The notes beneath the pieces were generated by a model. That model was not told where the DNA came from. It saw nothing but the letters and a program-made list of their open reading frames with translations, and did not search any database. A DNA stretch of 48,581 nucleotides from Saccoglossus kowalevskii (Eukaryota; Hemichordata; Enteropneusta; Harrimaniidae), in NCBI RefSeq assembly GCF_000003605.2, contig NW_003158737.1, positions 12,449 through 61,029 on the forward strand, given 5' to 3'. Shown one piece after another: positions 31,801 through 43,480 of this stretch. Each line of letters opens with the position of its first letter. Within the stretch, counting starts at the first letter, position 1. A program made the position numbers and the translations under genes.

Positions 31801-32880
31801 CGTCGCCAACATGCGACGATCGCATGTAATTACATACATTCCCTGTGGGAAGAGATATACATATTGCCCATACTTTATTTAATTTAGATTGTTTGGCAAT
31901 ATATATATGAACACGTGGGGGCATTGGCCCATGAGCCTCCAAACATGTAACGACATTACCATTGATACTAATCATACTTGAGTTAAATATTATCATATAT
32001 GATTTATACGTTGTTTACTTTGGGAGACAACATCCCCGTCAACACTCAGTACATTCTGTCACATCATCCACTCGCTGCATTGTCTCTGTCTTAGTTGGCG
32101 GGAAGGTGGTCATGTGGTATGGACGCTATGTTGCTAGGTGTTTGAAGTATCCCAACACGCATGACATCAACGCTTTGCGATTTCTTATCTCCATCGCCCC
32201 CTCGGAATGTGCCAAACAGCTTATTCCACACTAGACTGATATTTTAGTGATATCAGTAGCCGGGTCAAACTTGACGAGGTCAAATAAATATTAAGAGGGT
32301 TCTTTTCGTTCTTTGACTTCGGCTCAGCACACCGAGATCTGTCATCGCTTTTAATCACCAATAAACAAAAATAATAACAACTCATGTTTAAAACAAATGG
32401 TTTTATGAATAAATTAGTTCTTTCTAACTTGTTTTGATATCAATACATAAAATGTACGTAGGAGTGGTGATTAGTCATAATTACTGAAGGGAAATAAGGG
32501 GGAGGTTGTGTCCGATTCATACTTAAGTCATGATATCGTGACCCTAAGTGACCCAAGCACGCTGTATGTGCGTATTTGGTGTGTGGGTGGCCTGGTACGA
32601 GCCCGAGAAAACAATCGCATACTCTCAAACAAGTAGCGAAATACGAAAAGTATGTATGAAAAGACATAAAACAGCGGAACAATAGAGGATATTAACACGA
32701 AAAAAGATCTCAAGAAAGTTAAGTGGCTTTGAAATTGCCATCTCAACTGAAAATACCAAAGTCCATATATTGCAAGTCAACAACGCGATAATTTAATAGT
32801 TAACGTATTAATGATCGCAACTCCGATACGGTATGACGAATTGAATAAACAATGTCTGGTTAATAATTGTTGAACAGAGA
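28891..32880. other. Intergenic upstream of the GH31 gene, nothing coding recognised
   Basis: Short open frames occur on both strands (for example 31962-32234 plus, 32746-32440 minus) without recognisable domains. There is a CA/TG hairpin at 30833-30882, where the left CACACACACTTG pairs with the downstream TG run. The last few hundred bases must include the GH31 promoter and 5' UTR. Confidence 0.4.
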
Positions 32881-32975
32881 GCACTCTGGGCGGGTAACGG
32901 CACCTGTTAAACGAGCTCAGTGAAGAGCCATTTTAATTTTCGTCCACAAATTGCCGTTGGAATTCAACGTCAAAC

Positions 32976-35900
32976 ATGGCGGACGGCCAACGGAAATCGT
33001 CGAACCAATACAGTAAGGACGATGAAGACAAAAACAGAACATGGGTGTGGGTCGTAACACTCGTGCTTCTTTTTGGTATGTTTTGTGGTATTTTGATACC
33101 GTTCGTTTTAGAGTATTCAGCGCCATATTTCTCATGGCGATGGGAAGACCCTGTATGTCCCGTTATGATGGAAGAGGAGAAAATCGACTGCTACCCTGAG
33201 GATCCCACACCAAACTGGTATAAGTGTCTTAAGAGAGGATGCTGCTGGAGACAGTCGACGACCCGAGCGCCATCGTGTTTTATGGCGCTTAACACTGGCT
33301 ATAACCTCGAAGGAGAACCTCGAAAAACTGTTTCTGGATACCAGTTTGATTTGTTCAGAAGAATTACGCCTAGGGTATACGGCGGTGAAATATGGCGGCT
33401 GCGTTTGGACATCGAGATGCAGACCAACGAAAGACTACGCGTGAAGGTGAGTACCGACACATATAAAACACAAACAAAAAACAACTAATTATATTATATG
33501 TCGCAATCTACGAATTTTACTCGACTTAATGTAAAATAAGTAAAAATTGCTTTTAATTTGTCAATGTTAAAACTGTTCAAGTGTGTAAAATATTCAAATA
33601 AAATACAGAAAGAGAAACCTTAGTAGAATTGAAGATTAAACATTATAACCCGTTATTCTTTGGCCATTTTTACACGTTGTAAAAAAACGTCATACGTGCA
33701 ATTCGGAGTGCAGTGGAATATGTAAATATTGACCTGGCAGCTGAATTCCAACGGCTCCAAGAAAAAAAAGCTAACACAGAATTTAAATGAACAGCAACCC
33801 ACAAATAGTATCTCGGTAATAATGATCACAACTTATGCGTTTTTGAAAACTTCATTCGAAAAAGTAGAAATCAGAAAACGACAATGGTTAATGGCGATTT
33901 GCGCGGTAAGCGTTTCCATCATGGCTGCCTATTTCAGCAGGTGAGGTCAGTGCGGGGTTGGCGATAGAAACCGACTGACACGGAGTTATTCATTAACTTT
34001 ATATTCAGGTGGCTGCAAAAACACGACTGTCCTCAGTCGGGATTATTATGTGTACTATAACTAGTATAAACCTGTTTTTTTTAAACGTTTTACATATTTG
34101 CCAAATGGTAATGTACGCGCGACTGAAGGTGGATCATCGGTTCACCAGAACGTTACCAATTTCTAAAAACTCACATTTTGTGAAAACAAATAATCATAAT
34201 TAATAAAATAATAATAATAGTGTGATAATTGTAGATATACATGTAATAATAATCCCAGTAATATGATTGGTTCATGTATGAAGATTAAACTTTTGACATC
34301 ATGTGATGTCCAAATCTCATGTTACCAATAAATCCCTGACCATCATATTCTTTAATCGCGCGAGGTTGAACTGACGGCAATTGACATCCATCGTGGACGC
34401 TGGTCATTTATTTAAATGCGATAGCATGAATTATTCCCGTGTTCATTTTGTTTGCGCCTAAAAAAGAATGCTGCAAATTCTCGAAGCAATTGAAAATTAA
34501 AACATGATAAAATAAATACAGTTCAATAATGCTAATAATTGATTTATACTAGTTCAAACCATTTTTACAATTCTTAAACTCTTATCTGAGTTTTAATCTA
34601 TGATTACAAATGACCTGACGAATAAACGATTGGTCGTTTGATTTGTGTTCTTGTGCTTGTAAACTTCACCATTTGAAGTGTCTTTTAAGTATAATGGGAT
34701 TTCTTGACATTATAGAATAGCCAGACAAAAAAACAAATGTGCACAATTATACCAGTCTAGCTAGTACCGTATGTGTAATATGTACATGCGAATATGTACA
34801 TGTTTGAATTTCAACGTTGGGGGGGGGGGGTCAACAATTGAGCCACATTATCGACATGTGACGTTAAATGACTACATCGTATCACGTATAAATTCAACCA
34901 GTCAACACAGGCTCAAAAACAACGAGTTGAAGGAATCCAATATTGTCCACGTCGTAAGCTTTAAAACACAAATAGTAGTCAAAAATACTAAGAATTAATG
35001 TTATTAGAAGACAATTCAGCAATAACTTGGCAATAAAATGGTCTCTCGCTAGAATACGACACTAAAGTCGTTTACATGGAGACTACGTCTGTATATTGTT
35101 TCCATCACGTTAAATTTCGTAATGGGGGAACTATTTTAAATAGATTGATGAAAGATTTGTTATCTGTGAAATAATAACTCCAGAAAGAACGATAACCCCA
35201 TTAGGTGTTCGCTATTACAAATGGTATTGTCGTAAAATACATACATACATAGTGATTCAATACAAAGTTGATGACATTGGAATCAAATAGTACCACTGCC
35301 ACTTCCACTGGATTGCAACATTCAGAACACACACTCATAATGCTTCAATAAACCTATTTTATTTCGAAGATATTCGTTGATTATTTTATCCGCCGTTTTT
35401 TAAGTTATAATTCAAGCGTCATGGCTAATATTGGCTTGTTGGTTACAAGTGTCAATAACCACCCACGTCTCTCTCTATTCGGCGAGTACCAATCTCGCTT
35501 CGTAAATAAGAAGGCAATATTCCGGGAGTATGTATCATATACGAACAATATGGGAAAATGTCGCTTAAAATTACTTGTTTTTCGTTCTTTAAATAATGTG
35601 TCAAATCAATCATGTTTCAGTTCTACGATCCCGGATGGAAGCGATACGAACCACCCATTACTTTGCCCCTCACCACAACTATCGCCCAGTTCCCTGTATA
35701 TGCCGTAGACTACACCAAGGAACCGTTCACACTGCAGATCAAAAGAAGGGTTACGGATCAAGTAGTGTGAGTATGCCCCGTATATATTGATAGGTTTTAG
35801 CACGCACGCTTGAAATAACATCACTTAAAGTAAAAAAAAAAAAGTACATGGTAATTCACCAAATTTCGTGATTTCGATCATACGTATGTATATCTGCTAT

Positions 35901-38900
35901 TTTTCAGTGGAATGTCGATATTGTAGTTTTTGTTAATTCGATCATGTGACTAGTTTTCAGGTAGTATTACAATGACTCGTTTGTTTTCTAAACATCCGCC
36001 ATATTTGTCTGACCACGTGATCACTGTTATTGCATGCCACACCAATCCATTCCACTTCATATCAATAGGTATAGGCATGCGCTTATCTCAGAGTCAGATC
36101 TTTATCATTTCTGGAATATTGCCAAATGCATGTATATATTTTTAATTTATGCGTGCATGTGCTGATGCAGTCTAAAATGGCACATACCTTTAAGTTGGTT
36201 AAGAATTTTTTTTCAAATATTGCTGTATACTGCAGGAAGTCGATGCCCAAATTGGATTATAATTTATCCTATACTTAAAATATTGATTTACAGCATACTG
36301 TATAATAATATACTAATGCGCATGTGCAGTAAATACCGACATAATCAGCGCACATGCGTCTTAGAGTATTTCATTGTTTCATCGAACAAATAAAGATGTG
36401 AGTGCCACATGACATTTTGTTCAGTAGTAAATCAAATAATTATGTTTAATATTTTATTTTTACAGACAAAAAATATTTATGTAGTAAGATATATCGCGTT
36501 GTTTTTGTGGCGAGCATGGTGTAGTCAATGAAAAACTCAGTCTGTATGCGTCCTTGATTCACTTATACGTTAGGGATAGTTCGCTTCATCGAAGAACTTC
36601 TGCTTTGTTTTCCTTCCAATTAAAGCGTTTTTATGATGCGCAGTATACTGTTTTATAATTAGACTTATTATTAAGTTTATCCAGATTGTCACTTTAAATA
36701 CTCGATTTTAATACATTGATCATAGTGACGAATATCATTGAAATGATTGCCTACTTCGCGTTGTCGCCATTTTAAGAAACCGTCTTATTTTTATCTATTA
36801 GTTTCAACACGTCACTCGGTGGGTTCTACTTCGCTGATCAATACATCACGATGTCTGCCAGATTACCTTCCGAAAACATCTACGGTTTGGGAGAACACAG
36901 ACACGACAACTTCCAGCACATGTTAGACAAAACACAGAAGAATCTCGACACATGGCATGTATGGGCCATGTTCGCAAGGAATGCATTTCCTGATGTAAGT
37001 AAAAGTTCCCATCATGCAACGCGTTTGCTGGATTGGCGTTACGGTTGTCCAGTTTCACGTTCACGGCCTTAACACATGCATGCATGCATTTGCATAATTA
37101 CATCACATGTCCTGACACAGATGTCAAGTTTTAAATCACAGTCCCTCTATCTATCTATCTATCTATCTATCTATTTATCTATAGAGGGACTGTGTTTAAA
37201 TATATAAAAACTACGCCCGTATCTGGTATTGCAAATTAAACACTGGAATAATGTTTGGTGAATTATATTCTGCGACATACTAAAAATAATTTTCCTTTTC
37301 TCAGGATCTAGGACAGAATTTATACGGACAATTCCCGTACTACATGGTGGTGGAAAACGACGGTAATGCACACGGCGTTCTACTGGTGAACAGTAATGCA
37401 ATGGGTAAGAAAAAAAAAGCAACAGACGAGGCCAAGCCGAGGAGGCACACGGCTACGCTCTGCGTTTAGGTCACATTTGCAATTAATTTAAAATAAAATA
37501 AAATAAAAATTAAACAAACATTCAAAGCGTCACACGTGCAGTGTGTTCAAATTTCGTGTTTGACACGTGTTTTATACTTTGCCTGTTATCCACATCGAAC
37601 AGAATGAATTGCTGTGGCAATTTAAATAGTTAAATATTCGTGGATAAATTAGCGCTGAAAAGGGAAATCAAGAACAGAAAAGACTCGACTTCTTTATTTA
37701 CACTCTAAGTATTAAATACTAAAAAAAAGTAAGTGTCATGCGCTGGCGCTGTTTATTTTTTATTGTCGTAAGAGGGCGTACACGCAGCCAAACATTATTT
37801 TACAACACAGTAAATTCATCATATTTTACCTTTTTTCAGAGGCAACGTTGACACCACTTCCATCAATAACATATCGGACCACGGGAGGGGTTCTGGACTT
37901 CTGGTTTTTCTTTGGACCAACTCCGGAAAATGTTGCTGAACAATATGGAGTGGTAAATGTTCTATATACAGTATATTGTTTTCACATTCCAATATGGAGT
38001 TTACATAGTAGTTGTTCATAACCTCTTTATTTGATTCACTCGCAATTTNNNNNNNNNNNNNNNNNNNNNNNNNNNNNNNNNNNNNNNNNNNNNNNNNNNN
38101 NNNNNNNNNNNNNNNNNNNNNNNNNNNNNNNNNNNNNNNNNNNNNNNNNNNNNNNNNNNNNNNNNNNNNNNNNNNNNNNNNNNNNNNNNNNNNNNNNNNN
38201 NNNNNNNNNNNNNNNNNNNNNNNNNNNNNNNNNNNNNNNNNNNNNNNNNNNNNNNNNNNNNNNNNNNNNNNNNNNNNNNNNNNAATAGAATAGAATAGAA
38301 TAGAATAGAATAGAATAGAATAGAATAGAATAGAATAGAATAGAATAGAATAGAATAGAATAGAATAGAATAGAATAGAATAGAATAGAATAGAATAGAA
38401 TAGAATAGAATAGAATAGAATTCGATATGATATGATAGAATCGAATAGGATGCGACACGATAAATAAATTCTGAAGACATTAAAAATTTACTACGTAGAC
38501 GGTTTATATTGATTACGTAGACGAACTATATTGATTACGTAAACAGATTATATTGATTACGTAGACGAACTATATTGATTACGTAAACAGATTATATTGA
38601 TTACGTAGACGAACTATATTGATTACGTAAACAGATTATATTGATTACGTAGACGAACTATATTGATTACGTAAACAGATTATATTGATTACGTAGACGG
38701 ACTGTATTGATTATGTATTTACTGACATTATATTACCACACAGGATGCCCAGTTTGCTGACAATGACTACTTAGATCAGCATCTGGAATTCACCTTGGCA
38801 TCACAATTTTCCAACTTAAACGATTATGTTGAAAACATTCTCCATCGATACGGCTACCACGCCGTCCTTGTTTTCGTAAGTTTATTCACTTTATCTTTTT

Positions 38901-41900
38901 GTTAAGCAGACCAACAAGTTTGTTTCTTAGATATAATGGACAATTATTAGGTTCGTTGTTTTATCGCAAGAATTTTTCACGAATCGCGGGAGGCTTTCAA
39001 GAGGATTGTAACTTTGTTTTACTGTTCCCAGAACCCAGGTATAGCTGTAGATGCCTATATCCAATATGAACCCTACCAAGAAGGAATACGATTGAACGCT
39101 TTTATCACGAGACCCGACAACGAGACTGTGTTAGAAGGAGAGGTAAGGTAGTGGGTCGTATTATGCATTCTTATTACCGCGATTTCCCCGCCTCACACCG
39201 AACATTGCAAGCTGCTACGACGTCGTGACTCAGGCAACTATTCTTAGTATACTAAGTATGTGTGATATCTTTGGAAAAAAATAACTACAGGGTTTAGTTT
39301 ACGGTTGACTACCGAGCAGAATATAGAGGTGGTAGGAGTGAATTCCCATAATGCAGTTCTTCATCGGCGACCCGGAACATGACACATACTCAACACACAA
39401 GCTTAAGCATTATTATGAACGCACTTTTCGCGGCATTTACGTGATTTTTATTTTTAGTCTTGGCCTGGATGGGTGGCTTATCCTGACTTTGACAGTTCAG
39501 CTGGCCAGGCATTTTATAAAGATGAAGTCAAAAAGTTTTACAGTCTTGTTAAGTTTGATGGCATGTGGCTGGTAAGTAGTTTTATATTATATTTTGTTAT
39601 ATCTCATGACCATTGCAGGCAATCAGTTTCGCGCATTGTGGGTGGACATTATTCAAATCATGATATCTACCTGACATCATGATTTTCTAAAGTCTACCTC
39701 TATGGATTTACGCTAATAATCTGTCAAGGGACACGGTACGTGGCAATGTTTGTAATATGACTGTTTGTCTGCACTAGTTTATATGGATATTTCAATTGAG
39801 AAAATGCTATAATTTTGTAGGCATTTCGCATGATTTTTTCTGTCAAATTAAGACATTCAGTCTGCGCATGCCTTGTTCGTCCCTCTATAGAGTCGATGAA
39901 TCGTGGCTGTGAGGCACTCGGGGCGTGGTACCGTGAGTTTGCTATGTATTCTGTGTGTTTTTGCCATTATGTCTAAATATTATGTATGTTGAAAAAGAAT
40001 AATATTGACATAATCAAACTGTGGAACGTCGTCTTGTGTACGACTGAACCCCTAGGAAGCGCACAGGATCACACCGCATGTGTTTATAAAAGTAGTTTTT
40101 CGACAAGCTGTACATACTGAAATTATACTAGTTCATAAAACAATTGAGATAAAAACAAGCGTTGATGATAAAGCCCACAAAAAGTTAATCATTGCTCCTC
40201 TACCAAGCTGAAAGGCCATAACCCCCGGGGTTCGACTCTACTCTACAGGGTGACTGTTATGCACGATTGTGTGCCACAATTTTTGATTCAAGATTTATTT
40301 GGTATAATAATACAAATGTTCACCCCAACAGCTTTGGGATACAGCTTTAGTGACCCTTCTAGTTCATTGTCAACCGGGATAGAAATTGTAGATAATGTCA
40401 CCATTACAGATGATCGTTTTTATCTTTTTTAAAAAAAAACAACAACACAGAAATCAAACGAACCAGACAACTTCCGTCATGGCGCTCGATATTCCTGTTG
40501 GAGAAACGATTGGAACTATCCTGTGTATGTACCTCGATGTAAGTATCTGCTTTTTCACGATTTCAATATGATATTCCAGGAAATATGATGATATCATGAA
40601 ATTCATCCGATCTACTACAATTTAGTTCTTCTAGTATATGCATATCTGCAACTCTAAGTTCATCTTCAAGCTGCCTTCTTGTAAACACATAAATGTTACG
40701 ATGACTATTAATGGATGTGTGCGTGTGTTTCTCCTCTTCTATTTAGATATGCACGACCGTCGAATGTGGGACAGAACAATATGTATGGATTCAACACAGT
40801 CAAGCGATCGACATTATAACTTGCATAGCATGTATGGGCATCAGATGGCAGTGACAGCGCACGAGTAAGTGATCTAGGTGACACCGGGGGGGGGGCTTTA
40901 TTCTTGCTTAGGTATAATTTAAGGGTTACAATATATTTAAAATTAGAGATTTGTTAAGGTACTAGACTGGTGTATGTATTGAATATATATTGAACTTGAT
41001 GTTCTAAAGGAAATTGGGACATGCATACCAAAAAGGAAAATGGTTATACATATATATGTACATCACTATCACAAATATAACCCGTATTTGGCACCTACTA
41101 AAATCCTAAAAACAGAACCCATTTCATCGACACGTCCCCGGTGAGATACAATAATTTGTACGTAGTGATTACTGTCTTATTAAATATAATAACAATTTAT
41201 TGACAGTGCATACCGTGACGCTGAACCAGGAAAACGTGGTATTATTATAACCAGATCAGCCTTCCCTGGAACCGGAGCGTATGCTGGCCATTGGCTAGGA
41301 GACAATATGGCTACATGGGCGGACTTGCACCACTCACTCATCGGTAAGTGAGTCAAACATGTGATGTAAACCACTCGAAGATAAAAAGATGCACTATTTA
41401 CAGTCATAGGAAGGACATTTTCAAGAAAACATAAACACATCTCATAAATGTTACTCCACTAATTGATTTCCCATATTCTCGTGAGTTCGAATTCAAGTTC
41501 AAGCACCAAAGTTGTTTATATTTAACCTGATCCCAATTAAAACATTCTCAAAACAAATGACAACTCGTGACCGACTTCATACACTTCACCATGCCTATTT
41601 TTTTTTTACAGGCGTATTGGAGTTCGGACTGTTTGGTATTCCATACGTAAGTACTTCACAAATCTGTTTAACGGTCGGAACTTCAACATCTGCCATATAA
41701 GTCGCGCCCTCAGCGACGAAATGCTTCTGTGACGTAAATGGGAGTAAATGGCGCCGCTCTCAATGTCGATATTGTCTTGATCTGTGATCGCTCGCCAATA
41801 TAAATATTGTTATCGAAAGATTCTAAATCACGAACGACTAAACTATTCAAATCTACGCCATTTGACGTCACAGAAGTGGGTGGCCGCTAGAGGGCGCGAT

Positions 41901-43442
41901 TTATTGGAAAGGTGTATCGGCAATATGCCTGTCGATGAAATAAAGCGTCAGCTAATACAAACATGCGAGTAACGAACATTCATGTGTATTATGGTTGTAT
42001 TTTTTTGCAGGTTGGTGCGAATATCTGTGGATATTTTGGGGAGGCATACGAACAGATGTGTCTTCGTTGGCATCAACTTGGAATGTTTTATCCATTTGCT
42101 AGAAATCACAACGTGCGCGACGAACTGGTAAGTACAGCTTGTCTTTTAACAAGGCGCTCAGGCGTATGACATAAGTGCCGAAGTTCCCACATTTACAGCA
42201 GATACATGTACAAAGACGTGGCATTGTGTGTTATAGGTCAGCAAAGTCCCATAGACTGTACTATAGCATCCTAAAGAAAAGGCAGTTATTATAGGACTAT
42301 TATATAGGAATCTTAACGGACGGCTAGTACCTAAAGAAAAGAATTCAATACTATAAGTATTCTCATAGAAATACTACAGGAATAAAATGACATTCATATA
42401 GGAATAATTCCAATAGTATTTTTATAGTAATTGTCCACGAATTTAAAACAAAATTTAAATGATTATCACCATGTACAAAATATTGTATGTGTAATATACT
42501 AGTATGTACTTGAATACTGTTTAGTAATAAGTGAGAGACAAACAATTGTGAGGTTTTGAAAATAAAATTGTACTTCTTATTCCACTTTCCTTTAAAACAA
42601 TATACTAAGTGTATAAATCTTAAATAAAACATATAACCTGATTCAGTGTTCTAATTTCTTTAGTATTCGTATATGACTTTTAATACTTGTCTGATAGGAA
42701 TCTTATAAGAACGTCTGACATATTCTTATAGGAACTATGATTCCATTGGAATTGTACAAAAATGTAGTTAAAAATGTGAATCTTTCTATGCCAAGGTTTT
42801 GTGACCAATGAAAGACACAAAACAAAACTTGTGTAATGCCTGTAACTTTTGAATAAATTGAAAACTATTCAAGTAATATTAGTATCGCCAAAATAATGAA
42901 GGATCTTATGAGAATATTTAGAAGACGTTTTCGTAAGAGGTTTTAGAGCGGCTCTAATAACTGTTTTTCCATTGAGTTTTCGTCTCGCAAAAACAATATT
43001 TCGGCCATCTTTATGTGGTTATGTTTAAAAAAAAAGTTCAAAATCACAGCTATAGTTGCTTCAAATAATGGAATTTGAATGAAAGCTGGTCGGCACTCAA
43101 GAATATGTTTATAAACTTAGGTACAGATTTCTGCTTTACACTGTTTACTAACACTTTAACTTATAGATACAATAATAAAGACATACATCCGGGTTTAAAT
43201 CATGATACTATTTTTCTTGCAGGACCAAGATCCTATGGCTGATCGATTCAGTCTCGACTTCCGTATAGCTGTTAAGAAAGCCATCGAGACGCGTTATATT
43301 TTCCTGCCTTATCTGTACACGCTTTTCCATCATGCTCATGTTAATGGTTCAACTGTTATTAGGTCTCTAGTTGGGCAGTGAGTATAATATTGCATTGATA
43401 TTATTGTGGACTACAAGCTAAAGAAGAGTATGGACCACGTAC

Positions 43443-43480
<38 letters not shown>

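Noticed and set aside
31962-32234. 90-codon plus-strand frame upstream of the GH31 gene
   Set aside because: No recognisable product; not joined by plausible splice sites to the GH31 start exon.
38016-38480. Open frames through the N gap and AATAG array
   Set aside because: Artefacts of N runs and a stop-free pentanucleotide repeat.
38491-38717. Regularly spaced repeats resembling a CRISPR array
   Set aside because: The units are contiguous 22-bp monomers with no unique spacers, and the DNA is animal nuclear; this is a satellite.
39880-39940. CCCTCTATAGAG and CTCGGGGCG motifs resembling transposon ends
   Set aside because: Matches to the 11.1-kb and 18.6-kb elements are short and out of order; no inverted partner found.
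40225-40255. GGGGTTCGACTC resembling a tRNA T-arm
   Set aside because: I could not form acceptor, D and anticodon arms around it; treated as chance in a GH31 intron.
40386-40450. Alternative acceptor ATTACAG upstream of the KSNEPDNF exon that might supply the missing Asp
   Set aside because: It would add 41 bases, shift the frame and still not give D-M-N-E.
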